DNA of 64,000 nucleotides, taken from positions 634,501 through 698,500 of the forward strand of contig JACYXH010000813.1 in NCBI GenBank assembly GCA_026745465.1, written 5' to 3'. The stretch comes from Lota lota. Lineage: Eukaryota; Chordata; Actinopteri; Gadiformes; Lotidae. Below the pieces are notes generated by a model. The model did no database searches. It had not been told where the DNA came from and saw only the letters and a program-made list of their open reading frames with translations. The translations under genes and the position numbers were made by a program. Positions 11,332-21,123 of this stretch are shown one piece after another; position 1 is the stretch's first letter, and every line of letters begins with the position of its first letter.

Positions 11332-12135
11332 TCAGGTATGGGCGCTGGGCATAGGTAGGGATGGTTGTTGAACCGCAGGAAAGGGGAAGAAGGGCGTCGA
11401 TGAGGAACAGAGTGCGCGCTCGCGTCGCCGTTCGCGCAGCCGATTATCCAGGCGAATAGTGAGGGTGATGAGATTATCCAGGCTAGGGGAGTCCTCCCGA
11501 ATGGCCAACTCATCCCTGATGGAATCATTTAGCGCACTCGAGAACGCCCACAGTAGGGCTACCTCATTCCACCCACTCTCCGCAGCGAGGGTACGGAAAT
11601 CGACGGCGAAGTCTGCGACGCTTCGAGATCCCTGGCGGATGGAGAAGAGGCGCATAGAGGCCTCTCTACCACGGACGGGGTGGTCGAAAACCCTCCGCAT
11701 CTCAGCGGTGAACTCGGCGTACGAGGAACAAAACTTGGAACCTCTCTCCATAACAGAGGTAGCCCAGGAGAGAGCCTTTCCTCGTAAAGCTCCGACGAGG
11801 AAAGCGATACGGGAACAGTCAGTCTGGTAGGTCTGGGGCTGGAGTCGGAACACCAGGTCGCATTGTAGGAGGAAGTCGCGACAGGAACCCAGATCGCCCA
11901 CATATCGATCGGGGACTGGGATGAAGGGCTCACGTGGAACAGCCGGGAGGAGTGGAGCAGAGGGACGCAGAGGCGGAGAGATAGGGGTCGACGCCAGGAT
12001 ACAGAGTTCTCGGATCGCCGATGTTAACTCTTGGAGAGTGGACGTAATCTCCCGCGGAGCCTGGTCATGTTGTCCGAGTAGGATTCCCTGGTGAGAGATA
12101 ACCTGTCGTAGTGGGTCAGTGTCCGCTGGGTCCAT
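11332..12135 (-). CDS. Gypsy-1 gag (capsid) ORF, 267 aa
   Basis: The start MDPADTDPLRQVISHQG lies just inside the 5' LTR and primer site (ATG at 12135). The body has the capsid-like RFVPVPDRYVGD/FLLQCDLVFRLQPQTY region and an arginine-rich C-terminus, as in sushi-type Gag. It probably packages element RNA. The frame is open throughout but its nucleocapsid part has shifted out of frame downstream (11205-11265). Confidence 0.9.
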   Translation of the reverse strand: MDPADTDPLRQVISHQGILLGQHDQAPREITSTLQELTSAIRELCILASTPISPPLRPSAPLLPAVPREPFIPVPDRYVGDLGSCRDFLLQCDLVFRLQPQTYQTDCSRIAFLVGALRGKALSWATSVMERGSKFCSSYAEFTAEMRRVFDHPVRGREASMRLFSIRQGSRSVADFAVDFRTLAAESGWNEVALLWAFSSALNDSIRDELAIREDSPSLDNLITLTIRLDNRLRERRRERALCSSSTPFFPFPAVQQPSLPMPSAHT

Positions 12136-12139
12136 TTTG

Positions 12140-12149
12140 GCCAGTTCGT
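12140..12149 (-). promoter_or_regulatory. Gypsy-1 primer-binding site complementary to its own transcript start
   Basis: Plus-strand GCCAGTTCGT (12140-12149), two bases from the LTR, is the exact reverse complement of ACGAACTGGC in the 3' LTR (8228-8237), 31 bp from a TATA-like box. This is the arrangement of Tf1/sushi self-priming elements. The 5' LTR copy (12495-12504) has one CpG-type change. Confidence 0.75.
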
Positions 12150-12151
12150 AC

Positions 12152-12672
12152 TGTTATGGTACAAGGAACTGGGACCCAAATGCAGGACACAACGAGATGG
12201 GTTAAAGGGATTTTTTCAGGAAAACAGGCAAGGGCTAGGCAGGCAGGTAGTCAGGCGGGCGGGGTTTGTTAACAGGCGGGCAGTAGCAGACAGAGAGCGT
12301 AGGCTGGTGGGTAGTCAGGCAGGCGAGGGGTCGTTCACGGGAGGGCAGTCAGGTGATCGGGAGACAGGAGACAGGGAAGGATCCGGGGAGGAACTGAACA
12401 CAGGGAAAGACGGGTTAAGGACAGGCAAGAACAGGTAAGTAGATTAACTCGAATAGAACGCTGGGACGAAGTACTGACTCAGTAAGAATAGCAAACAAAC
12501 TGGCGCCGGCTGCTAGGAAGAGTGGTGGATAAATAGGGTGCGTAGATTACTTGATTGCAGGCAGGAGTGTAGAGCGGGGTGCTTGTGGTTAACTGATGAC
12601 GGGGAGGTAAAGAGAGGCACGTGGGGGAGTGGCAGCCAGCGCCACTAGGTGGTGGCAGAGGGTGACGTGATA
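12152..12672 (-). repeat. Gypsy-1 5' LTR
   Basis: 521 bp, the same length as its partner but with numerous substitutions and small indels. It ends GTGATA instead of GTGACA. Confidence 0.92.
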
Positions 12673-12997
12673 CACCTTTCGTCTAAATTCAGTTTCTTTC
12701 CTCAAATAGGGCATCCATGTGAATTGTGTAGCTCTGCAAAAAAATATATTGTGGGGGGGGTCTAAGTCTCATCCAAGTTATCAAAAAGTACTAGCCAATG
12801 AGAGGCAGAGTAGGGTGGGTCATGACTTCGCCTCTGTCTGCTCTGTTGGCTAAACTCCACTGCTGCTGATAGACAATCTCGTGCCACTCGTTTGTTCGCG
12901 CAAACTGCTAGCTACACTTCAAGGCAGCATGGAGAACACACTCACTGTAAGCAATCTGTTTTTTAGAAGTAATTATGTGGGTGATATGGTTAGCTTG

Positions 12998-13450
12998 TCA
13001 ACTTAAAGAGCCAGTGAACCCACTATTTTAGCTGGAATTCAAACACTGAGATTTAAGAAAATGTATTATGCGTTGAGAGCTTTAGGAACGAGGGGGGCGT
13101 GTTATCCCCATGGTTACGACTCACGAAAACTTTGATTTTTAGTACCGTCATTGTGAATGAGCATTATCATTAGCAAAGTTGTATGTGAAATGCGCCACAC
13201 CCCGTAGCGTTATACTATAGTTGTCCGGGAAGCCTAACTCCCTGACGCGGATATTAACTAAATTGCTGCTCAGACAGAGCTTCACCATCCACCCACACCG
13301 TAGCGTTATACTATAAGCCCAAAAAGCTCAACTTTCTCTTGGACACCGCAGTCAACCGCTGCCCAGACGGCGCTCCACACGTCCACACACAGTGCGCTGC
13401 CGCTGTGTGTGGACGTGTGGAGCTGCTGCCACCTGGTCACGAAAAGAACG
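12998..13450. repeat. Dispersed repeat B copy 1 (related to 14230-14700 and 59810-60060)
   Basis: Shared blocks include CAGTGAACC.ACT, GCTGGAATTCAAA, TTTAGTACCGTCATTGTG and CGTTATACTATA, and an internal reiteration of the 'GTAGCGTTATACTATA' segment. It is interior sequence of the inverted-repeat element seen complete at 59692-61063. Confidence 0.65.
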
Positions 13451-14229
13451 CCACCTGCATTCAGCAGAGTGGAACGTTCACGTAGTGTTTTGGGAAGAAT
13501 GGAAAAAACATAGGATTTTACCCCTTTTCTCTCCAAATTGGGGACTTATTTCAGTAACAGTGATAAAACGGCATAGATTACTATGTCGACGATCATATAA
13601 GGCAAATAACCACGTTGTTTTTTTTTTTTTTTTGCTATTGCGCTTCTCCATTGACCTGCAATGCAGATACAATAGTTTGTATCTGACTCGTGCCGTGTTG
13701 CCTGTAGGGCTGGTTAGTGTAACCGCTAATTGTTATGAACAAGATAAAACAAGTCTGTGTTCTTCTTTCTAAACTTCACTCAGTATTTTATTGAATTTCT
13801 TGTTATCAATGAGATATTATGGTGTTTACATCGTTTACTTAATTTGCTGTTGTAAACATTGCTCTTCCTGCTCTAGAAACAATATTTAGTTATATTTGAA
13901 ATGTAAATAATTTCTAATGTTTTTTTTTTATATATATAGCAAAGCAGGAACACTGCAGTGTAGGAAGACAGACAAGCCAAAGTTAGACACATAGCTGCTC
14001 AAAAAAGGGAAACAGCACTGGTACAGGCAAAGGCAAAAAACCACAAGTAATGTGTTTTGGTGGGATGTCACTTATTTTGAATTTAATTGTCATTTCACGT
14101 AACAAAATTTGCATTGACCATTTTCATTAATTTCTGGCTAAAATAATTTTGTCACCTTTTTGGGCCATCACCAGTTTGCACCCCTGAATATATCGTGAAA
14201 TAATGTTCCAGCCAACGTTAGCTAGGTAA

Positions 14230-14700
14230 CGTTAAAGTGTCAGTGAACCACTGTTTCGGCTGGAATTCAAAGACTACATATACACACACAATATGAGATT
14301 TCCAAAAATCTGTTTTGGGCTGAGAGTTCTAGGAGGGGGCGTGTTACGAGCCACCGCAACTTTGTGATACTGTTTTAGTACCGTCATTGTGTATGAGCGT
14401 TATAATGAGCGCCATTGTATAAGAAATGCGCAACACACCGTGGCGTCATACTGAGAAGCTACTCGGATGCGGACATCAAAATAAACCACTGCTCAGACGG
14501 AGATTCACCATCCACACACACTGCAGCTTTATACTAAATGTGTTCGGGAAGCCTAACCCTCGCCAAGATCATCAAAATCAACGGCTGTCCAGAATGAACT
14601 CCACACATCCGCACACACCATGGCATTATACTATGTGTCCAAGAAGTTTAACCCTCTCTCGGACCCCGCATTCAGCCACTGCCGCACATCCACACACAAG
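14230..14700. repeat. Dispersed repeat B copy 2
   Basis: Same family and orientation as 12998-13450, starting right after the hAT-like end at 14186. It again repeats the 'CACACC(G/A)TGGC.TTATACT' unit two to three times. Confidence 0.65.
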
Positions 14701-14749
14701 GTTTCCCTTCGTCATCGCGTCCAGTGAGTATGCTTACAGGCACCTCGGC

Positions 14750-14935
14750 ATCACGAAAAGAAGTCAGGATATGGACCAGCTCACAATAATGGTGAAACTG
14801 GCATCCCAGTATGATGAATGGGGACAGCTCTACCCTTGCCTGAGCCAGCTGGTGGCCATTGCCCACAGTGCCCATCTCCAGTGTAAACTGTGAGAGACTT
14901 TTCAACCATGAATAGGGTAAGACATTTAATAATAT
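14750..14935 (+). pseudogene. hAT transposase C-terminal dimerisation-domain remnant
   Basis: The frame DQLTIMVKLASQYDEWG, then LYPCLSQLVAIAHSAHLQ, is followed one base out of frame by VNCERLF. This matches the hAT family C-terminus ('YPxLSxLAxxxLxIPxxSVxCERxFS'). The frame is broken and only the last ~60 residues survive. It probably belongs to the interrupted hAT-like element around it. Confidence 0.65.
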
Positions 14936-15002
14936 CTGAAGTCAGAGAATGTTTTGTTTTTCTCAATTTCCCGCACCCACACTTTTTTGTTATTGTTTCT
15001 AT

Positions 15003-15494
15003 TTTGTGTGTCTGTGCGATGGGCGAGGCAATCCATTGGTTTTTCTCCGGCTGTTCACCTGCTCTATGATGCATACCTGCCATCCATCTCTGGCTCGTCA
15101 ACTCTGCTGCATATAAACCCCAGTTATTCACCCACTCATCGCCAGATCGTTGTTTCAACCATAGTGGTACATTACCAGTCACCGTTTATTTTGACTAGCG
15201 TTTTTTGATTATACTCTTCGTGTTCCGTGATTTCTCCTGAGAGTAATTTCCATGTTCTCTTCGCTCCAGGATCGCCAACCACCTACCTACCTGTCTGCCT
15301 TCCCACCTGCGTGCTCATCTGCCTGCCTGCCCGTCCATCTCTTTCGTCCTCCAACTCAGCTCTGCTCCGTCATTCGTCCCTGCCTGTCCACCTCCTGTTC
15401 TTTCTCTTACTGCCCTCATTGTCCCTACAATAAACCTCTGGTTTTCATCCAACCTGCATTGTCTGCACTTGGGTCCCCCCGTTAGATCGTAACA
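15003..15494 (+). mobile_element. Solo gypsy LTR, plus strand (left edge uncertain)
   Basis: Contains CATATAAACCCC (TATA box, about 15109), a later AATAAA (about 15429) and the terminal stretch CTGCACTTGGGTCC...CGTAACA ending at 15494, typical of fish gypsy LTR 3' ends. No internal coding follows. The 5' boundary and target duplication were not resolved. Confidence 0.6.
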
Positions 15495-15817
15495 TATATG
15501 TGTATATATGTATATATTTCTGTTTATGTATATATGTGTATGCATATAAATGTATATATGGGGGTTATTGTACGTCCCTTATTATTTGTAATTTTTTTTA
15601 ATACAGTTTTAAAATTCTAAGAGATGTGACTGAGTTTTTCTTATTGTGAGCACTGCTTCATATAGTAGGTCTGAATATCACTGACAGGCTTTTATGTGTC
15701 ACTTAAACAGAGCTTGTTTAGAACAAAATAGCATGAATCATAGAAAGGGGCCTGGGCGCTGCACATTGCTCATTTTCTTTGTTTGTCTTTTTGGGCGATC
15801 ACCAATTTGCACCCCTG

Positions 15818-16610
15818 CTTCAGAACCAACCCTTTAACCCTACCCTCAGACTTACCCCTGGAAGGTCTGTTGAATGCCCCAGCATAGCGGTAGGACTTGG
15901 AGCCTTTGTGGGCTGCAAGGAAGATGTCCACTAGCTCTGCCGCCTTCGTCTCTGTTGTTGGGTCCCACTCCTTGACCCAGATCTTCACCTCAGGAAAGAG
16001 GACCTGCCAGTAATGTTCTAGTACCATGGTCACCATGATGTCCTCCTTGGTGCTTTTGTTGAGCACCACCCACTTGCCGAAGAGATCTTTCAGTTGGATG
16101 TAGGGGGGGGTCTCATCAATATTCATCTCCAGGGACCTGTACTGCCACAGCTTGTTTCAGAAGTGTATAGTTCATTGTGGTCTCAAACATGGTTAGGTAA
16201 TGTTCAATATTATTCCCTTCTTCCAGCCTGGACATCTTGGGCTCATACCTAGGCCCAGCTCGAGGTTCATGGGAGAAGTCAGGAGGCAGGACCGGGGTTG
16301 AGGTGGCTGTTCGGTCCCTGACATGCTCCGCATCCAGCTGCAGCTGCTATACTTGGTGGGAGAGGACTGAACTGAATTTACTTGGCACACTCCTTCTCCA
16401 TCCACTCATCTCTCGTTCTGGCAGTTCGTTAAGCCCTCGAACATCCTGGAGAGCTGCATGATGGCTGCTTCACTTGACGACGGTAGACTGGGCTGCTCTG
16501 GCACCTACTCTGGTTGGCCTCCCGCTGCTTCTTCTACCTCTTGTGTTTTCTTGTCTTTGCGTATGGTATCCATGATCCTCTGCTCAGTGCCCTTTACTTA
16601 TGACCCCAAA
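15818..16610 (-). pseudogene. Gypsy-4 gag fragment with SCAN-like capsid domain
   Basis: The gag start MDTIRKDKKTQEVEEA lies at 16573. The next block, in another frame, reads PRYEPKMSRLEEGNNIEHY, and a downstream block (15770-16126) reads LKDLFGKWV ... LEHYWQVLFPEVKIWVKEW ... AAELVDIFLAAHKG. This is the SCAN-related C-terminal capsid fold of a gypsy Gag lineage. Stops and shifts interrupt it. The gag ends abruptly at 15817, where an hAT-like end (TTTGCACCCCTG) abuts, so the transposon junction truncates it. Confidence 0.75.
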
Positions 16611-16900
16611 TGTTACGTATGGACTTGTGACGAGGTATTTACTGAGCAGGGAGGCAGGGTTGGTAGAAACAGGCCTCTGCCATTTTATTTATATTGGTGA
16701 AAAATAGAAAACAAAACTGTACAAAACAAACAAAAGAAGGCACTGTGGCCGGCTATACCCTTCTGTGTATAGCCATAACTATTCATTATTACTATTATAG
16801 TAATAAAATAGATATTGCATTGTATTCCACTCATTAACCAAAACAAACCCTCAAACAATAGCCAAATGCACATTTAACCAAAGAACAGATAAACAGTAGC
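16611..16900 (-). repeat. Gypsy-4 5' LTR (outer boundary not resolved)
   Basis: TGTTACGTATGG starts at 16611, next to a primer-site-like TTTGGGGTCATAAGT on the minus strand (16596-16610). An AATAAA on the minus strand at about 16685 fits an LTR R region. I could not place the far end. Confidence 0.55.
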
Positions 16901-17379
16901 CCTGTCTTGGTTTCCCAGTTCAACAACAACTGCATGAAATGTATGATTTTCGTACATTAGTACTGTAAATTGCAGTGGAAGTTTAGGTTCACGACTGATC
17001 GCAGGAATTTGTAGGCAGCACAGAAAAGTACCAGGAACTGCCAGGAATTTACACGGATAAATGCTGTGAGCTGTACAAATGCAAATCAGGATAGATTTGG
17101 ACTCACCACTTGAGGTACCATCTTTTTCTAGGTACTACTAAATAGATCAGGCTTAGTATAATTATAGACTCACAAATTGTAACTTGAATAGATTTGTCTT
17201 ATGTAAGTAAGTATGTTTACTGTGATTAATTACCTTGGATGACTCTAGCAATGGTTAATAATGTTATAAAAAAGATAAACAAAACAGTGCAATTTATTTC
17301 AACAATTGATTTTACTATTGTTCAATGAGGGTCAGTAATTTATTTTACATATCAATACATACATACAAAGTCAATGGGC

Positions 17380-17660
17380 TGCATGTGTGGAAACTAGTTA
17401 CCTAAGTGCGGTGTTTTGCGTTAGCTATCTTGGAGCTGGTAGAGTGAGCTCTCTCCTTTATTTGGTCCATGTACTTTGGTTAGATAGTGTTTAGTTGTAG
17501 TTTTGGTGATTAGTAGTTTTGTTTTGTGCTTTCCCCCTTTTGGGAAAGTGGTGCTTCATTATCATTCACATAATAAACCTTTTGTTAACTTTTACCTATG
17601 TCTGCGACTCCTCTTTGTCCCCCGGAAAAACAATATTCTTTGTTACTCCCCTTATCCCCC
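17380..17660 (+). repeat. Possible LTR 3' part, plus strand
   Basis: The stretch TTAGTAGTTTTGTTTTGTGC, followed by AATAAACC (about 17571), resembles the reverse complement of the LTR-like block at 34.9-35.45 kb. Both may be LTRs of one family. The boundaries are unknown. Confidence 0.35.
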
Positions 17661-18081
17661 TGGATACTAATTGGGGTACACACACACATGCACACACACA
17701 CACACATACAGGGGTTAACGGGCTTGTGTGGAGAAGGGTGTTTATTTCCCTGGACTGGGCTACTTGGAACTGAAAGCCCACCTCTTTAATCTTGCCTATG
17801 AATAACTTGGTACACTATCCTAAATAACTCTTCTTCTGTTTGGGGACTTCCATCTTGCAGGTGGAAAGAAATTGAATGATTGCTAATCTATATATTTACT
17901 TTCTAGAAATGCAGTCGCTGAAGTCATTGCATTATAGGGCTCGTCCAATCACATGCTTGGTCATGGTCACATGGAAGACCTTGCGAGACAAGAGCACATA
18001 GACATGTTTTCTTCTCTATCTCCTACCCGTATCTCTCCTCCCCAAGGACCGCCCCCTCCTACTGAGCACCCAATCACAACC

Positions 18082-19470
18082 TTAGCACAATGCACGTCCA
18101 ACCACGCAACCTAGAACCGTTACACTGCACCCCCCCCAAGAAAGTCCCTCGTCCCCGAGGGTGCAAACAAAGTCTTCAAATCGGCAGGGAGCCCTCCGCC
18201 TCCGCCTCCACCTCCGCGGCCGCTGCCCCAGCTGTGGAGTGGCCGAACTGTCTGGAGAGGTCGGGTTCCTCTCTGGTGTGGCAGCAGGGGGCGGCAGGGG
18301 GGCAGGGGAAGGGGGCTCAGAGTTCGGTGTGAGAGAAGCCCCACCCCTGTAAGGGGCAAGCCTGTCCCTATGCAGCGCCACTTTTCTGCCTCTAGGTGGC
18401 AGCTGAACCCGGTAAACCACCTCCCCCATCCTTTCTAACACCCTACAGGGGCCCACCCAGTGGCAGTCCAACTTAGGGCACCAACCCTTCTTCCTGCGGG
18501 GGCTGTACACCCACACCAGCTCCCCAGCCTGAAAGTCCCGCCTCTTGGACTTCACATCGTAATTCCTCATCTGTCTGATGCCAGCCCTCTCCAGCTGATC
18601 CTGTGCGAAGGTGTGTGCAGACTCCAGGCAGTCGTGGAGCCTCCTGGCATACTCTCTCCCAGGGGCCATGGCAGGGGTGTCGGGAGGTCTGCCAAATGCC
18701 ATCTCCGCTGGCGTTTGCAGCTCCCGCCCCAGCATGAGCAGGGCTGGTGTGCAGGATGTGGAGTCCTGTACCGCTGACCTGTAGGCAATCAGTACAAGCG
18801 GAATGTGTGTGTCCCAGTCACGTTGGTGTTCAGCTGAGAGGATAGCAAGCTGTTGTGCGAGGATTCGGTTGAACCTCTCAACAAGTCCATCGCTCTGAGG
18901 GTGCAGGGCTGTTGTCTGGGTTTTGTGCATTCCCAGCTGCTCGCACATGGTGGCAAACACTGTTGACTCAAAATTGCGCCCCTGATCACTATGAATAGTC
19001 TCTGGAGCGCCAAACCTTGTGAACATCCCCTCAAACAGGCCGTCAACAACTGTCTCCGCCTCCTGGTCAGGGAGGGCATAGGCCTCAGGCCATTTTGTGA
19101 AATAGTCCATTGCTACTAATACATAGCGGTTCCCCTTGTCTGAGCGGGGAAAGGGCCCCATGATGTCTATAGCCACTCTCTCCATCGGTGCCCCCACTGC
19201 CTGCTGCTGTAGCTGAGCGTGAGACTGGTCTAGGGGGCCCTTATGTGCGGCGCATGCATTGCAGCGGCGACAAAAGTCCTCCACGTCTCTTTTGAACTGC
19301 CCCCAATAAAAACCCTGTATGAGGCGTCTGAGCATTTTAGAGACCCCAAAGTGCCCCGCTCCCACAGTCCCATGAGCGGTTTCGAGCACTGCCTCCCTAA
19401 GTGCCCTGGGAACAACAACCTGCCTCCTCTCCTCTCTGGCGGCCGGCTCCTTCCACGCCCTCTGTAGCAC
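18082..19470 (-). CDS. Gypsy-3 integrase ORF, 462 aa
   Basis: An intact frame. The HHCC zinc finger is HGTVGAGHFG ... CRRCNACAAHKG (residues ~33-75). The DD35E core has D in AIDIMGPFP (~100), D in IHSDQGRNFE (~165) and E in HPQSDGLVERFNR (~200). A GPF-type C-terminal module follows (CHWVGPCRVL, ~345) and then a proline-rich tail. It joins element DNA to the host genome. The frame passes the polypurine tract (about 18125-18138) and stops inside the LTR. Its N-terminus is separated from RNase H by a frameshift near 19400-19470. Confidence 0.93.
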   Translation of the reverse strand: MLQRAWKEPAAREERRQVVVPRALREAVLETAHGTVGAGHFGVSKMLRRLIQGFYWGQFKRDVEDFCRRCNACAAHKGPLDQSHAQLQQQAVGAPMERVAIDIMGPFPRSDKGNRYVLVAMDYFTKWPEAYALPDQEAETVVDGLFEGMFTRFGAPETIHSDQGRNFESTVFATMCEQLGMHKTQTTALHPQSDGLVERFNRILAQQLAILSAEHQRDWDTHIPLVLIAYRSAVQDSTSCTPALLMLGRELQTPAEMAFGRPPDTPAMAPGREYARRLHDCLESAHTFAQDQLERAGIRQMRNYDVKSKRRDFQAGELVWVYSPRRKKGWCPKLDCHWVGPCRVLERMGEVVYRVQLPPRGRKVALHRDRLAPYRGGASLTPNSEPPSPAPLPPPAATPERNPTSPDSSATPQLGQRPRRWRRRRRAPCRFEDFVCTLGDEGLSWGGCSVTVLGCVVGRALC

Positions 19471-19738
19471 GGGCGATCTGTCCCTCCGGCTCCCTGAAGG
19501 ACATTAACCACTGGAGGGCGGCGTGGTCAGTTCTGACGGTGAAGGGCCGGCCGCACAGGTAGTACTTAAAATGTCTTATCGCCATCACGACAGCGAGCAA
19601 CTCTCGCCGCGTGACGCAATAGCGCTGCTCAGGTTTGTTAAAGGACTTACTAAAATACGCCACCACCCTCTCTCCATCCGGCCCTACCTGAGCCAAGACA
19701 GCGCCCATGCCGACATTGCTGGCATCTGTCGACCACAA
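19397..19738 (-). pseudogene. Gypsy-3 RNase H
   Basis: STDASNVGMGAVLAQ (first catalytic D), the central E in TRRELLAVVMAIRHFK and RTDHAALQWLM are all present, so the RNase H catalytic residues look intact. The segment overlaps, in another frame, the end of the RT frame, showing a shift around 19700. Confidence 0.92.
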
Positions 19739-21010
19739 ATGGTAGGATGGAGTCGGGTGCGGCCAGGATAGGGGCTGTTAGCAGTGCCTCTTGTAGAGAG
19801 GTGAAGGCCTGTTGACAGTCTTCTGTCCATGAAAATTCAGTGTCTTTCTGTAGAAGGCGATACAGAGGGGCGGCTGTGCAGGAGAAACCGTGCACAAACT
19901 TCCTGTAGTAAGAAGCAAGGCCCAGGAAGCTCCTCAGCTGCGCCTGGTCGGCAGGTGTTGGCCAGTCTTTCACTACCTGTATCCTTTCCTCAACAGTCCC
20001 AACACCCTCACCGCCAAACTTGTGTCCCAGAAATATCACCTCGCTCCTCAAAAAGTGACACTTGTCTGGGTGTAACTTGAGGCCTATCACCATCACCCTC
20101 TGGTGCACCTTCCGCAGTGCTCCAAGTGCCACCTGGAATGAGCTTCCATGGACCAGGATATCATCCAGGTACACAAGGCATTCCTGCCTAGGAATGTCGG
20201 CTAGCACCCTGTCCATCAGGCACTCAAACGTGGCAGGGGCGTTGCACAGACCAAAGCTGAGGACGCGGAACTGCCACAAACCCCCACCCGCATAGAAGAC
20301 CGTTTTCGGTCGAGCCTCTGGGGAGAGGGGCACCTGCCAGAACCCACTCCCGCAACCAGGTCCAAAGACTCATCAATCCGAGGGAGGGGGTAGGAGTCTA
20401 TCTTGGTCACGCTGTTGAAGGGCCTGTAGTCCACGCAGAACCTCCATCTGGAGCTATGTTTTTTGGGGACCATGACCACTGCTGCAGCCCATGGGCTCTC
20501 TGATGGTTCGATAATCCCAGCCTTCAGCATCTCCTCCAGCGCCTTGTCTGCAGCCTCTTGTCGGGCCATAGGTTGTGCGTCACCGGTGTCTATCTTGTGC
20601 TGAACCAGGTGCGTCAGGCCCACCTCCTCCTCATTAAGGGCAAACAGGTCCTTGAACTCCATCAGTACCTGCCACAGCTGCATCTGCTGCTGGTCGGTCA
20701 GCCCCTCACTGTTCTGTCTCCAGATCTCCCTCACAACTGACAGCCAGTCTGCTATTCCCTCTGTGGCCGGGGAGGTGAGATGGTTGCTCTCCTCCCTCGC
20801 GGGGATCTGAAGGGGGCTTGGGGTTGGAGCGGTGGTGGGATACGGGTGGTCATGCGGAGGAGGGTTGGCACTGCATGTTACATGTGGTTCTGAGATGCTA
20901 ACAGGCAGTAGGTGAGGCACACTGGGTTGTGGGGGTGGGACTATGTTGACTTTAGGGCCCCTAGGCAAACTAAGTGTGTTGTCACTCAGATCTATGAGGC
21001 AGCCCGCACT
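19650..21010 (-). pseudogene. Gypsy-3 protease end and reverse transcriptase
   Basis: Upstream (20216-21076): CIIGVDFLRSAGCLIDL, the protease C-terminal region, a linker, then RT start motifs MLKAGIIEPSESPWAAAVV and RWRFCVDYRPFNSVTKID. Downstream (19650-20333): LSFGLCNAPATFECLMD, the YxDD box ECLVYLDDILVHG and FLGHKFGGEG. The two halves are in different frames, with a shift near 20330-20350. Confidence 0.92.
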
Positions 21011-21123
21011 TCTCAAAAAGTCCACACCTATTATACAGGGGTCTTGCACCTCAGCTACCCATACCTCAAAGCTCACAGCTCCCCCCCCCCCCCCCCCCCC
21101 CCAATTTAAGGTTAACCTTTGCC

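Larger units (their letters stand above)
7873..12677 (-). mobile_element. Gypsy-1: sushi-type Ty3/gypsy retrotransposon, minus strand, with CACCT target duplication
   Basis: LTRs at 7878-8398 and 12152-12672 (both 521 bp, TGTTATGG...GTGACGTGACA/GTGATA) are flanked by perfect CACCT copies (7873-7877, 12673-12677). Between them on the minus strand lie gag, CCHC knuckle, protease, reverse transcriptase, RNase H, integrase and chromodomain, the order of sushi-type chromoviruses. The two LTRs differ at many positions and the frames are broken, so it is an old copy. The integrase catalytic core is deleted. A polypurine tract adjoins the left LTR (8399-8412). Confidence 0.95.
7856..15817. mobile_element. 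Composite hAT-like DNA transposon region, heavily interrupted
   Basis: CAGGGGTGCAAAC starts at 7856. Its inverted complement GTTTGCACCCCTG ends at 14186, and a related end (TTTGCACCCCTG) closes at 15817. Both right ends are preceded by a GGGC(C/G)ATCACCA(G/A) stretch. An hAT-type transposase C-terminal remnant lies between the two right ends (14750-14935). The 8 bp flanking 7856 (ATTCATAT) match neither right flank, so the ends may belong to more than one copy. Gypsy-1 (7878-12672) is inserted 22 bp inside the left end. Confidence 0.55.

Noticed and set aside
7856-14186. A single intact hAT element with 8-bp duplication
   Set aside because: The 8-mers next to the two ends (ATTCATAT and AATATATC) do not match well, and a second right end exists at 15817. 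The termini may come from different copies.
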